A stretch of DNA of 64,000 nt from Arthrobacter pullicola (GCF_014836875.1 NZ_JACSQC010000002.1:591596-655595), one strand, 5' to 3'. Positions 27,445-36,424 are shown, counted from the first letter of the stretch. The notes: a model not told the origin generated them from the letters alone. A program made the numbers and translations.

Positions 27445-28566
27445 CTACAGACCGATATCGGAGGCTTCCACGAACCCGGACTCCACCAGGACGGGTTCCA
27501 CCTGATCCTTGACCACCACCTGCGGCTCCAGGATGTAGGTGGGGACCACCTTCACCTTGTTGTCGTAGGACTCGGTGTCATTGACGTCCACCTCTTCCCC
27601 GGCCACGATCTGCTGGATCATCTTGTCCACCTGGCTGCCGAGCTCGCGGGTGTCCTTCCAGACCGTCATGGACTGCTGGTCCGCGAGGATGGCCTTGATG
27701 TTCGCGACGTCGCCGTCCTGTCCGGTGATCAGGGGCCAGTCCGTGCCGGGTGCGTAGCCGGCGCTGGACAGAGACTGCTCGATGCCCAGCGCCAGGCTGT
27801 CATTCGGCGAGAGGACGACGTCGACCTTGTCTCCGCCGGTGTAGAAGGACTGCAGCCGGTTATCCATTTCCGCCTGCGCGTCCGCCGACCCCCAGCCCAG
27901 GATGCCGATGGATGTCCAGTCCGCGTTGCTGGCCGGGGACTTACCGGAGGGAACCACCAGTTTGCCGCTTTCCACGTAGGGCAGCAGCACATCCCAGGCA
28001 CCGGCGAAGAAGAACGCGGCGTTGTTGTCATCCGGGCTGCCGGCGAACGGTTCCAGGTTGAACGGGCCCTCGGCGTTGGCCAGGTCCAGTTGTTCCTCGA
28101 TGAACTCGCCCTGGAGCTGGCCCACCTGGTAGTTATCGAATGTGGCGTAGTAGTCCACGGCGTCGGTGCCGTTGATCAGACGGTCATAAGCGATGACCGT
28201 GACGTCCTGGCTCTTGGCGTCTTCCAGGACCGGGCCCAGGGTCTCACCGTCGATCGCGGCGACCACCAGGATCTTGGCTCCGCCGGCCACCTGGTTCTGG
28301 ATCTGGCTGATCTGCTGGTCGGTCTTGTCATCGGCGTACTGCAGGTCAACGGTGCAGTCCTGGGCCTCGAGTTTCTCCTTCAGCCCCTCGCCGTCGTTGA
28401 TCCAGCGCTCCAGGCTGCGGGTAGGCATCGAGATGCCCACGTTGCACTCGACTGCGTTGCTGTCACCTTCGCCGTCCCCGGTGGTTCCGGCGGGAGCACA
28501 GGCCGCCAATCCCGCCGCGAGACCGAAGGCAGCTAAGAGGGCCGGAACATTCTTTCTTTTGCTCAT
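27445..28566 (-). CDS. chvE: Sugar-binding lipoprotein (ChvE type)
   Basis: A 373-residue exported binding protein. The signal peptide ends in the lipobox LAAC (Cys near residue 22) and the mature part starts with an acidic linker. The binding fold begins NVGISMPTRSLERWINDGEG and contains SPNDSLALGIEQSL and GQDGDVANIKAI, typical of ChvE-like proteins binding galactose, arabinose, xylose or glucose. Start at ATG 28566, with an AAGG ribosome-binding site; the frame is open further upstream but without coding character. First gene of the three-gene sugar importer operon. Confidence 0.9.
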   Translation of the reverse strand: MSKRKNVPALLAAFGLAAGLAACAPAGTTGDGEGDSNAVECNVGISMPTRSLERWINDGEGLKEKLEAQDCTVDLQYADDKTDQQISQIQNQVAGGAKILVVAAIDGETLGPVLEDAKSQDVTVIAYDRLINGTDAVDYYATFDNYQVGQLQGEFIEEQLDLANAEGPFNLEPFAGSPDDNNAAFFFAGAWDVLLPYVESGKLVVPSGKSPASNADWTSIGILGWGSADAQAEMDNRLQSFYTGGDKVDVVLSPNDSLALGIEQSLSSAGYAPGTDWPLITGQDGDVANIKAILADQQSMTVWKDTRELGSQVDKMIQQIVAGEEVDVNDTESYDNKVKVVPTYILEPQVVVKDQVEPVLVESGFVEASDIGL

Positions 28567-28764
28567 GGTCGAACCTTCGAAAAGGACCCGGCCGGCCAAC
28601 ACCAAAACGCACGCGGTAGGAAGAGCGGGAAGGCCACTTCCCGGACGACTGGGTCGAGCGGATACAACGCTGTAGCGCCTGAGTCGACGTCCTGCGGTCA
28701 ACCATTTGTAGGCGAGCACAACTTAACTCCGCGCGAAGCCGCTCGGCAAGGGGAATTCCGATAG

Positions 28765-29349
28765 TTATCCAATCGCAATCTGGCGGGGTGGCAGGCGGGA
28801 CTCGCGCAGCGCAGCCAGCGGAACCTCCACCACCTCACCGTTTAGCACCCGCGGATACGGCCGGCCCGTCAGCGCAGAAAGGGTCAGCCTGATCAGGCTG
28901 CCGTGGGCCACGGCGATGATCCGCTGGCCGGGATACTGCGCAGCCACACTCCGCAGGGCCGAGATTCCGCGCTCCGTCACTGCGTCCTCCGGTTCCCCGA
29001 TGCCCAGTGCAGCTGTGAGCTGCGGTTCGGTCAGCCCGTTCAGGTGCAGCCCCTCGGCCGATCCGTAGTCCCGCTCGATCAGCCCGGGAAGGGTGCCGGC
29101 GGGCTGCAGTCCGGCTGCGTCGGCAACAATCTGAGCTGTCTGTACGGCCCGCAGCAGCGGCGAGGAAACCACCACGTCCCAGGGTTCGGCGGCCAGCAGC
29201 CGCCCGGCCCGGCGCGCCTGGGCACGGCCCACGCCGTTCAACGGGTTATCGGTGCGGCCCTGCAGACGGCGTTGCCGGTTCCAGTCTGTTTCGCCGTGCC
29301 GCACCAGGACCAGCCGTGCCGGTGGTGTGCGGACACCGTCGTGCCTCAC
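28765..29349 (-). CDS. Histidine phosphatase family protein (phosphoglycerate-mutase-like)
   Basis: A 194-residue phosphohydrolase of the histidine-phosphatase superfamily. The catalytic LVLVRHGETDWNRQ lies near the N-terminus, VVSSPLLRAVQTAQ gives the second Arg, and VAHGSLIRLTL the second His. I set the start at GTG 29349, whose GTGA overlaps the stop of the ABC ATPase gene; the open frame continues upstream inside that gene. Last gene of the ABC importer/phosphatase group. The substrate could be a phosphate ester released from an imported compound. Cytoplasmic. Confidence 0.88.
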   Translation of the reverse strand: MRHDGVRTPPARLVLVRHGETDWNRQRRLQGRTDNPLNGVGRAQARRAGRLLAAEPWDVVVSSPLLRAVQTAQIVADAAGLQPAGTLPGLIERDYGSAEGLHLNGLTEPQLTAALGIGEPEDAVTERGISALRSVAAQYPGQRIIAVAHGSLIRLTLSALTGRPYPRVLNGEVVEVPLAALRESRLPPRQIAIG

Positions 29350-30599
29350 GCCGTCACCAGCGTCCGGCGGACGGCCGCCGCATCCGGACCGGCCGCAGCA
29401 TCCGCGCCCGCATCCCCCGTCGCATTCCCGGCGCCGTTCCCCGCGGCTCCCCCGATAACTCCCGCGGCGGCCGCCGTACCCGCCACGGCCCCCGACACCT
29501 CCGCCGCGAACACCTGGGCCCTGAGCACCTCGGGCAGGACCCGGTCGCCCGGCTTGGGTACCCAGCCGGTGACATGCGCCCGCAGGGTCCGGCCCTGCCA
29601 GTCGGCGGAGACGTCGAACCCGTGCGGCCCGTAGAGCGCGGAGGTCACCACACCCGTCCGTTCCCTGCCGGTGTCCCAGGTGTCGCCGTCGTGGTCCGGG
29701 TGCACCGGATGCAGCACCAGGTCCAGCGGCGACACCGCGGCTGTCACTGCCAGTTCGCGGCGTCCCAGACCGTCGGCACCCAGGCACGGCCCGGCCTCCA
29801 GCCGTTCGCCGGGAATGCTGCTGCCCTCCGCGATCTGCAGCCGGCCCTCGGCCCAGGTGCCGTCCAGCAGCACGGCATCGTTGACGAAGGACGCCACAAA
29901 GGCCGACGCCGGGTTCCGCACCAGGTCCTGCGGGGTGCCGATCTGCTCAATCCGGCCGGCCCGCAGCACCGCCACCCGGTCGGCCAAGGCCAGGGCCTCC
30001 GCACGGTCGTGCGTGACGTGTACCGCCGTCAGTCCCTGCTCATTGGTCAGGGTCTTCAGGTCCAGGCGGAGCCGGGCCCGCAGCGGTTCATCCAGGGAAG
30101 ACAATGCTTCGTCCAGGAGCAGTGCCTGCGGAGCGCCGACGATCGCCCGCGCCAGGGCGACCCGCTGGCGCTGCCCGCCGGAGAGTGCCGACGGTGCCCG
30201 CTCCCCCAGCCCGTCCAGCCCCACAAGTCCCAGCACACTGCGCACCCGGGCCTCCGCAGTCTTACGCGGCACACCCGCCAGCCGTAGCGGATACCCCACG
30301 TTCCGGGCCACGGACCAGTGCGGCCAGATCGCGTGATCCTGGAAGACCATGCCCAGGTTCCGCTTCTCCGGCGGGACCCAGACGCCCGGTCCCGCCACCG
30401 GACTGCCGCCGAGGCACAGCGTGCCGCCCTCCGGCTGAACAAACCCGGCGATGCTGCGCAGCAGCGTGGTTTTCCCGGAACCCGACGGACCCAGCAGAGC
30501 CAGGAATTCGCCGTCGTGCACCTCCAGGTCCACTTCGGAGAGGCCAACATGGCCGTTGGCGTAGACGTGGTGCAGGCCTTGAAGGCTGATCGAAGACAT
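29346..30599 (-). CDS. ABC transporter ATP-binding protein (FbpC/PotA type)
   Basis: A 417-residue ATPase of the iron/spermidine/phosphonate importer group. Walker A is GPSGSGKTT, the signature is ALSGGQRQRVALARAI, Walker B is LLLDEALSSLD (Ala where Pro is usual), followed by HVTHDRAEALALADRV. A regulatory TOBE-type domain follows from about residue 270, and the C-terminus ends in a long Gly-Ala-rich tail. ATG start, next to the permease stop with no gap. Together with the permease and the binding protein it forms a complete importer. Confidence 0.9.
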   Translation of the reverse strand: MSSISLQGLHHVYANGHVGLSEVDLEVHDGEFLALLGPSGSGKTTLLRSIAGFVQPEGGTLCLGGSPVAGPGVWVPPEKRNLGMVFQDHAIWPHWSVARNVGYPLRLAGVPRKTAEARVRSVLGLVGLDGLGERAPSALSGGQRQRVALARAIVGAPQALLLDEALSSLDEPLRARLRLDLKTLTNEQGLTAVHVTHDRAEALALADRVAVLRAGRIEQIGTPQDLVRNPASAFVASFVNDAVLLDGTWAEGRLQIAEGSSIPGERLEAGPCLGADGLGRRELAVTAAVSPLDLVLHPVHPDHDGDTWDTGRERTGVVTSALYGPHGFDVSADWQGRTLRAHVTGWVPKPGDRVLPEVLRAQVFAAEVSGAVAGTAAAAGVIGGAAGNGAGNATGDAGADAAAGPDAAAVRRTLVTA

Positions 30600-32807
30600 T
30601 TACTTTCCCTTCTGGAAGCGGGTGCGCGCTGTGCGGCGGGCGCCCAGGGCGGCGGTCGCGGAGAGCCCCGCGACGCCGACGATCGTGACCAGCAGCGCCA
30701 GGGCGGACGCCGAGTTGTAGTCCCCGGCCTGCTGGAGGTTGAAGATGACCACGCCCAGCGTCTGGGAGCCGGGCGCCACCAGGAGGATGGAAATGGTCAG
30801 TTCGCGCACGGCGGTCAGGGCGACGACGACGGCGCCGCTCACCGCCGCGGGCACGCTCAGCCGCAGCGCGACGTCGCCCAGTGCCCGCAGCGGGCCGGCA
30901 CCGGAGATCCGTGCCGCCTCGTCCAGGGACACCGGCACGGATTCCAGCGGTGCCCGCACCGACTGGACCACCAGGGCCAGGAACGCCATCACGTAGGCGC
31001 CGAGGATCACCCACGGTGTGTTGAAGATGCCCAGCGCCGGGGCAATCAGCAGCCAGGCGACGGCCAGGACCAGGCCCGGCAGTGCCTGCGGCAGCATGGC
31101 GGTGACGTCCAGTGCGGTGTTGGAGCGGTGTTTGGTCCGGGTCAGGAGCGCACCAACAGCGAGTCCCAGCACGCCGCAGGCCACAGCTGCACCGAGGGCA
31201 AGCAGCACCGAGTTGGCGATGCCGGTGAGCGCTCCGCCGCTGGTGAGCGCGCGGGCGATGTTCGCCAGGGTCAGGTTCTCCCAGGTCAGCGGCACACCGG
31301 GAGCGGGAAGCAGCGCCTGTTCCGTCAGCGCCAGCAGCGGCAGGACGCAGACGACGGCGGCGGTGCACCAGAGCAGCCCCGCCACCACCCAGCGGGCGGA
31401 CCCCAGCTGCAGCGGCAGTGCAGCCGCTCCGGACCCGCCCAGTTCGCTGCCCCCGGGCAGCCGGCGCTGCATCAGCACGGCCGCCAGGCCCAGGACCAGC
31501 AGCACCACGCCGATCGCGGCCACGGCCGGCAGCGGATTGGTCACGGTGCCGGAAGCGAGGTAGCGGTAGACCAGGGTGGTGAGCGTGGTGTACCGCTCCG
31601 GCAGGCCGATCAGCGCGGGAATGCCGAAGTCGGAAAGGTTGGCGACGAGGGTGAGCACGAACGCGGCCACCACGGCTGGGCGCACCAGCGGCAGGGTCAC
31701 CTGGCAGAACGTGCGCAGCCCGCCGGCACCGCTGATCCGGGCGGCTTCCTCCAGGCTGCCGGGAACCCGGCGCAGCGCCGCACTGATCACCAGGTACGCC
31801 AGCGGATAGGAGTGCACGGCCAGCAGGAACACCACACCGCCGCCGCCGTAAATGTCCAGCACCGGGCCCGTAGATCCGGTCAGCGCCATCAGCGTCTGGT
31901 TCACGGTGCCCGCCGGAGAGAGCAGCGCCATCCAGGACATCGCGCCAATGAACGGCGGAATGAGGAACGGGAGCAGGAAGATCCAGCGCAGCACGGTACG
32001 GCCCGGCAGATCGGTGCGATCCAGCACGACGGCGAGCAGCGCACCGAACGCGGTGGCCAGCGCGGCCGATCCGGCGGCGGAGGAGACGGAGTTCCATGCC
32101 GCCGCCAGGACGTCGGGGTCCGTGAGCACATCGGCGTTGGCCGGCTGGGCCCCGCGGAACAGGATGACGCCGAGCGGGAGGAGCACCAACAGGGCCAGCG
32201 CCGCCCAGACCGCCAGCCGAAGCCAGTGCAGTCCGTCGCCCCGCGGCCCCCGGTCTGAAGCGGACTGGTTTGAAGAGTCGCGGTTTGAAGCGCCCTTGTT
32301 TGACGTGCCCCGGTTTGGCTCGCCCATGTTTGAAGCGCCCCGGTTTGGCTCGCCCATGTTTGGAGCACCCTTCTTTGGAGCGCCCCGGCCGGCGGATCCC
32401 CGGCCTGAGGTCCCTCCGGCGTCCCGTCGGGCAGCCGGCCCGGCGGCCCGGCCGGCTGGCAACCGGCCGGCAGACCATCGTCCGGCCGGGCTCTGTCCGG
32501 CTGGGCTCTGTCCGGTTAAGCTCTGGCCGGTTGGACGTCGCCCGGTTGGCGTCTGTCCGGCGGGCCATCGTCCTGCCGATACCTGTGCGTCGGGTCGTCG
32601 CCCTGCCCATCCCCGCCTGACGGGCAGCCGTCCCGCGGGCACCTGCCCCGCGGGCAGCCGTCCGGAAAACCTCCAGCCGGGACGCCTCCAGCCGGTGAAC
32701 CTGGAACCGGAAGGCCTGGAAACGGTGGGGCTCTGAGCGGCGGGGCCCGGCCCGGCAGCGCCGAGCCGCCCTGCCTCCGGGGACACGGAATTACTTGAGG
32801 AGTTCAT
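30600..32807 (-). CDS. ABC transporter permease (FbpB type, double) with repetitive N-terminal extension
   Basis: The conserved part (from about 32230 down, 540 residues) is a fused pair of six-helix permease domains as in FbpB, with ISAALRRVPGSLEEAARISG in the first and SVPVSLDEAARISGAGPLRA in the second EAA loop. In front of it lies an about 190-residue leader made of two pentapeptide arrays: about eighteen PAGxx-like units, then nine GxxNx units such as GEPNR, GASNM and GTSNK. The start is uncertain. ATG 32807 overlaps the upstream gene by 17 nt, a GTG at 32786 avoids overlap, and an internal start within the second array is possible. The leader is predicted disordered. Confidence 0.82.
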   Translation of the reverse strand: MNSSSNSVSPEAGRLGAAGPGPAAQSPTVSRPSGSRFTGWRRPGWRFSGRLPAGQVPAGRLPVRRGWAGRRPDAQVSAGRWPAGQTPTGRRPTGQSLTGQSPAGQSPAGRWSAGRLPAGRAAGPAARRDAGGTSGRGSAGRGAPKKGAPNMGEPNRGASNMGEPNRGTSNKGASNRDSSNQSASDRGPRGDGLHWLRLAVWAALALLVLLPLGVILFRGAQPANADVLTDPDVLAAAWNSVSSAAGSAALATAFGALLAVVLDRTDLPGRTVLRWIFLLPFLIPPFIGAMSWMALLSPAGTVNQTLMALTGSTGPVLDIYGGGGVVFLLAVHSYPLAYLVISAALRRVPGSLEEAARISGAGGLRTFCQVTLPLVRPAVVAAFVLTLVANLSDFGIPALIGLPERYTTLTTLVYRYLASGTVTNPLPAVAAIGVVLLVLGLAAVLMQRRLPGGSELGGSGAAALPLQLGSARWVVAGLLWCTAAVVCVLPLLALTEQALLPAPGVPLTWENLTLANIARALTSGGALTGIANSVLLALGAAVACGVLGLAVGALLTRTKHRSNTALDVTAMLPQALPGLVLAVAWLLIAPALGIFNTPWVILGAYVMAFLALVVQSVRAPLESVPVSLDEAARISGAGPLRALGDVALRLSVPAAVSGAVVVALTAVRELTISILLVAPGSQTLGVVIFNLQQAGDYNSASALALLVTIVGVAGLSATAALGARRTARTRFQKGK
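32251..32385. repeat. 15-nt minisatellite, nine units
   Basis: Nine consecutive 15-nt units of the type CGGTTTGAAGCGCCC or CGGTTTGGCTCGCCC run without a register break. On the minus strand they encode pentads (GEPNR, GASNM, GTSNK). All reading frames remain largely open across the array. Confidence 0.9.
32455..32739. repeat. 15-nt minisatellite, about nineteen diverged units
   Basis: A second array with consensus near GCCGGGCTCTGTCCG keeps a 15-nt period for about 285 nt; the central units at about 32485-32515 are the most alike. On the minus strand it encodes PAGQS/PAGRL-like pentads of the permease leader. Divergence between units suggests an old expansion. Confidence 0.8.
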
Positions 32808-33840
32808 TGAACTTCGCGACCGCTCCTGCCTGCTTCTCGGCGATGACCGCAAGGTCCGGGTTCAGCAGCTGAAGGTCGGCGAGCTCGGGCGCACCCTCGG
32901 GAACGCCGGCGTCGTCGCGGACCGGGAGGTAGGACTGCGCCACGGCCAGCTCCTGGCCCTCCTTGGAGACCAGGAACTCCACGAACTCGTTGGCAGCGTC
33001 CGGGTTCTTGGAGTCAGTGAAGACCCCGGCCGGCTGCGAGACGTATGGAACGCCGTCGGACGGGTAGGACAGAGCGATGGGCGAGCCCTTCGCTGCCAGT
33101 TCGCGGGCCACATAATCCACTACGATCCCGATGCCCGAGGTGCCGGCGGCCACGGCCTGGCCCACCGGGCCGTTGCTTTCCAAAACCGTCGGTTCGTTGC
33201 TGATCAGGCGCTTCAGCCAGTCCTCGCCCAAGGCCGGGGTCTCAAGCCAGACCGTGGTGTTGAAGGCTGCGGCCCCTGAAACGTCCGGGTTCGGCATGGC
33301 GATCATGCCCTTGTAGTCCTCGTTGGTCAGTTCGGCCCAGGACCCGGGGGCGTTGTCCACCAGCGTGGTGTTGTAGGCGATGACCGTGGGGATGATGCGG
33401 GTGCCCACGTAGTAGCCCTCGGCGTCGACAATGTCCTGATTCAGTTCACCAGCGTTGTCGATGTCCAGGACCTGCAGGTCGCCCTCAGCGGCGTACGCCT
33501 CGAATGTTGGGACGTCGGCGGCGAGGATCACGTCTGCCTGGATGCCGCCGGTCTCCTTCTCCGTAGCGATCCGGGTCTTCAGTTCGCCGGTGCCGGCACG
33601 GAAGACCTCAACGTTGACCTCTGGATTGACCTCGTTGTAGGCGGCGACCAGTTCATCGATCTTGGCCTGCGGCTCGGAGGTGTAGACCGTGAGGGTGCCG
33701 GTGGCGCCGGCCGCGGTGCTGGAAGCTGCGGCTGACGGGGAGTTTTCGGCGCCGTCGGCGCTGCCGCTGCAGGCGGTCAGGAGAGCCAGGGAAGCCAGCG
33801 AAGCGACGGCGAGGGCGGGGTACTTAGAGCGGTGCAGCAA
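32791..33840 (-). CDS. ABC transporter substrate-binding lipoprotein (Fe/phosphonate type, family 1)
   Basis: A 349-residue exported binding protein. The N-terminus has a short basic region, a hydrophobic stretch and the lipobox LTAC, then an Ala-Ser linker and the fold GTLTVYTSEPQAKIDELVAA. Such proteins bind ferric iron, 2-aminoethylphosphonate or other small anions. The two adjacent Tyr residues that hold Fe3+ in FbpA are not evident in the C-terminal half, which argues for a non-iron ligand. Start is TTG 33840 because AAGGAG lies 6 nt upstream in the overlap with the phosphoesterase gene. Gene order is phosphatases, binding protein, permease, ATPase, phosphatase. Confidence 0.88.
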   Translation of the reverse strand: MLHRSKYPALAVASLASLALLTACSGSADGAENSPSAAASSTAAGATGTLTVYTSEPQAKIDELVAAYNEVNPEVNVEVFRAGTGELKTRIATEKETGGIQADVILAADVPTFEAYAAEGDLQVLDIDNAGELNQDIVDAEGYYVGTRIIPTVIAYNTTLVDNAPGSWAELTNEDYKGMIAMPNPDVSGAAAFNTTVWLETPALGEDWLKRLISNEPTVLESNGPVGQAVAAGTSGIGIVVDYVARELAAKGSPIALSYPSDGVPYVSQPAGVFTDSKNPDAANEFVEFLVSKEGQELAVAQSYLPVRDDAGVPEGAPELADLQLLNPDLAVIAEKQAGAVAKFNELLK

Positions 33841-34891
33841 TGGGTTCTCCTTGGGAAACCGGCAGCAGCGGCTGCTGCCGGTAGGGGTGGCCCGGGGCCC
33901 GTGCGGGCACCGGGATCGGATGGGTGGAACGGGTGGTGGCCGCGGCTGGGACGGCGGCGGGGTGCGGGGTGGAAGCGGGGTGCGGGGTGGTCTCGGGGTC
34001 CGCGGCGGTCTTGGGACTCGCTGCGGCATTGAGGTGCCCAGTGAGATTGAGGTGCACGGCGGCCTTGCTGAATACCGGGGCTCCGGCGTGCTGCAGGCCC
34101 CCGGCTGACTGCAGCGGCACCGGAACGGCGCTGAAACTCCCCTTTTCGCCCAGCCGGATGACCGAGAGCCAGCTGCTGTCCAGGCCCTGCACTGTCTCCG
34201 GCGGAGCGGAGAGATCCTGCCCGTAGGACACCGCCGGACCGGCCCACACCGGCACCGCGCCCAGCCGGCCGGACACCGCATGGTGGTAGTGCCCGCACAG
34301 GACGGCACGGACATCGGTGCCGGACAGCACGCCGGCGAGTTCTGCCGGCCGGGCCAGACCACGGCCGGACAGCTGCGGCAGCAGCGAATCCACGGGCGGA
34401 TGGTGCAGGGCCAGCACGGTGCCGTCGGGCGCAGGCTCGGCCAGGACAGTATCCAGCCAGTGCAGCTGCTCGCCGGTGAGGCGGCCTGCGGGCTGGCCGG
34501 GGTCGTCCGAATCCAGGGTGATGAGGCGCAGTCCCCCGACGAAATGCACGTCGTTCCCCGGGCCGGGGCCCGCATCTGTCCGTGAACCTGTGAACTCTTC
34601 CGCTGCCCACGCGCGGGTGCCGGGAACGTCGTGGTTACCGGGCAGCACGATCACCGGGCAGCCCAGCTCCCGGCCGGCCCGGGCGAAAAGGCCGGAGGCA
34701 GCCGCGTAGATATCCCCGCCGGAATCGGCGATGTCACCGGTGACCACGACGGCGTCGGGCCGGTAGCGGGCGGCAGCGCGCAGGGCCTCGGCGGTCCGTG
34801 CCCACGTGTCCAGGGCACCAAACAGCAGCTCGTCCGGCTGGTGCAGATGAGTGTCCGTGAGATGAATCAGGGTGTATCCGGGCCCGTTCAT
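33824..34891 (-). CDS. Calcineurin-like metallophosphoesterase (CpdA/GlpQ-like)
   Basis: A 355-residue cytoplasmic two-metal phosphodiesterase. The motifs are in order: HLTDTHLHQP (D-x-H), VVTGDIADSGG (G-D), LPGNHDVPG (G-N-H-D), LALHHPPVDS and LCGHYHHAV (G-H-x-H). The protein resembles CpdA, which cleaves cAMP, and related glycerophosphodiesterases. The C-terminal about 70 residues are a Pro-Ala-Thr-rich tail. ATG start overlapping the upstream phosphatase stop by 4 nt (ATGA) and running 17 nt into the binding-protein gene. The tight linkage suggests it acts on a compound brought in by this transporter. Confidence 0.88.
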   Translation of the reverse strand: MNGPGYTLIHLTDTHLHQPDELLFGALDTWARTAEALRAAARYRPDAVVVTGDIADSGGDIYAAASGLFARAGRELGCPVIVLPGNHDVPGTRAWAAEEFTGSRTDAGPGPGNDVHFVGGLRLITLDSDDPGQPAGRLTGEQLHWLDTVLAEPAPDGTVLALHHPPVDSLLPQLSGRGLARPAELAGVLSGTDVRAVLCGHYHHAVSGRLGAVPVWAGPAVSYGQDLSAPPETVQGLDSSWLSVIRLGEKGSFSAVPVPLQSAGGLQHAGAPVFSKAAVHLNLTGHLNAAASPKTAADPETTPHPASTPHPAAVPAAATTRSTHPIPVPARAPGHPYRQQPLLPVSQGEPIAAPL

Positions 34892-35700
34892 ACCGCGGGG
34901 GTTCCGTCGTCTTGCAGCCGGTCGCGGGCCGGGAGTATGCCAGAGTCCAGCAGGACACGGACCCGATCCAGCAGGGCCTGGCCCAAACCGTGCCGCAGCA
35001 GGTAAGCGGCGGCACCCGTCTCGCCGTCGAAGGATTCTTCCGCCAGAAGCTGCAGGGCACTCTCCAGAACCTCGGGCGGGCTGCCCAGATGCAGGCGGAC
35101 AGCGGCGGCCAGTTCCGCGGGATCCGTCATCCGGCTGCGGAGCCGAGTCAGCACAGCCTGGCGGAAGGAAGCAGGAAGGGCCGCTTCGGTGCGGGAGTAA
35201 TCCGCCACAATGGCACCGCGGGAGGCACCGGCGGCGTCCAGCACCAGAGCGATGACCAACCCGGTACGGTCTTTCCCAGCGGCACAGTGCACCAGTACAC
35301 CGCCGTCGAGGTTTCGGATCACAGCCGCGGCGGCGCTGGTCAGTGCCGGAGCGCAGTTCTGCAGCAGATGCCGGTAGACGGCTTCGATCGGTTCGGAGAC
35401 GGGGATCCTTCCGCGGTAGAGCGGGACGTTCAGCACCTGCGTTCCAGCCGGAACACTGTCCGGAGCCGAGGCAATCTCCACCGGCTCGCGCAGGTCCAAC
35501 ACCATGCCGATCCGTACTGCCGTCAGTTCAGCGAGACCGGCGGCGTCGAGGCCGTTCAGGGCTCCGGCCCGGAAGAGCAGTCCCCGGCGCAGTCCCGGAG
35601 TTCCGGTTTCTGCTGCCGCGTCACGGAAATTGAACAATCCGCTGACTGCGGGCGGAACGTCCGCAGGAGCCTGCGGACTGGAGGACAGCTTGGTATTCAT
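34888..35700 (-). CDS. Tyrosine-protein phosphatase-like (DSP) family protein
   Basis: A 270-residue phosphatase of the Y_phosphatase3 type, related to MptpB. The P-loop GGVLVHCAAGKDRTGLVIAL carries the catalytic Cys and Arg, the N-terminal SGLFNFRDA signature is present and the general acid may be in the RTEAAL region. Some members act on phosphoinositides or other small molecules rather than proteins. I choose ATG 35700, preceded by AGAGG; a GTG at 35742 would add 14 residues. First gene of the transporter/phosphatase operon, separated from upstream genes by a repeat-rich 0.8 kb. Confidence 0.88.
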   Translation of the reverse strand: MNTKLSSSPQAPADVPPAVSGLFNFRDAAAETGTPGLRRGLLFRAGALNGLDAAGLAELTAVRIGMVLDLREPVEIASAPDSVPAGTQVLNVPLYRGRIPVSEPIEAVYRHLLQNCAPALTSAAAAVIRNLDGGVLVHCAAGKDRTGLVIALVLDAAGASRGAIVADYSRTEAALPASFRQAVLTRLRSRMTDPAELAAAVRLHLGSPPEVLESALQLLAEESFDGETGAAAYLLRHGLGQALLDRVRVLLDSGILPARDRLQDDGTPAV

Positions 35701-36006
35701 GGAACCTCTGGGTGGTACTCGGTTGGGACTCTCCGAGTTCACCCAGCAAAGGTTAATCGGCGGTGAACACGCACAGTCGCCCAGGCCAACCGTGCGCGAA
35801 CACTTTGGCCTCCCAGGCTCCCCTCCTCCGGTGCGCGTACCTGAACGCCACGTTCAGCCGTACCTTGCCGTCTCGATCCGAACGCCGCGCGGCCGCACCT
35901 TGCCTCCCCACAGCCAGTCCACCGGGCCGTACCGTGCCGCACTCCGAGCGTCGGCCAACCCCACCAACGCAGCCAGACACGCGGGCAGTGGCAACCTCCC
36001 CGCCCC

Positions 36007-36105
36007 GCAGCCAATCCAGTCGACCCGCGGTTCCCACCCACTGGTACAGGAGTTACCCCTGAGGTCACACCAGGCAACTCCTTCAACACTCACTGGGAAC
36101 CGCGG
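36007..36105. repeat. Direct repeat copy 1 with terminal inverted repeats
   Basis: This 99-nt segment recurs 142 nt further at 36149-36247 with only a few differences. Within it, GGTTCCCA near the left and TGGGAACC near the right are inverted repeats, and AGGAGTTACC / GGCAACTCCT form an inner inverted pair, so the unit can fold as a long interrupted hairpin. Confidence 0.85.
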
Positions 36106-36148
36106 TCAGATAGACCCCGGCCAGCACCCAGGCCAGCCTCCCCGCTCC

Positions 36149-36247
36149 GGAGCCAACCCGGTCGACCCGCCGTTCCCAGCCACTGGTACAGGAGTTACCC
36201 CTGAGGTCACACCAGGCAACTCCTTCAACACTCACTGGGAACCACGG
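36149..36247. repeat. Direct repeat copy 2 with terminal inverted repeats
   Basis: Second copy of the element at 36007-36105. The central about 65 nt (from CACTGGTACAGG to CACTGGGAACC) are identical in both copies. Structure and spacing suggest a small REP- or MITE-like element rather than a coding repeat. Confidence 0.85.
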
Positions 36248-36424
36248 CCCGCAGCCACCCAAACCACGAGGGAGCTGCTCCCGCGGGGCCAGAGTGCTCA
36301 GGATTCGCGGCGAGAATGCACAGCCGGGGCAACACCGGCCCCAGCCGCACCGAGGCTGGGCAACCGGGTAGGTACCCAGATGGATCCGGACGAAGAACCC
36401 TCCGTTCTGGGTCAAATCGACCGT

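Noticed and set aside
25630..28536. Long plus-strand open frame (968 codons) opposite the sugar importer genes
   Set aside because: It lies fully antisense to three clear ABC transporter genes, has no domain and reflects the GC-rich third positions of the real genes.
32251..32739. CRISPR or phage-type array considered for the 15-nt repeats
   Set aside because: Units are contiguous without spacers and keep a coding frame, so they are minisatellites.
32791..33840. Ferric-iron specificity of the Fbp-type importer
   Set aside because: The phosphohydrolase neighbours and lack of an evident tyrosine pair make iron less likely, so no fbp gene symbols were given.
36007..36247. CRISPR array considered for the direct repeats
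   Set aside because: Only two copies of about 99 nt, spacer not of CRISPR size, and no cas genes are in the window.
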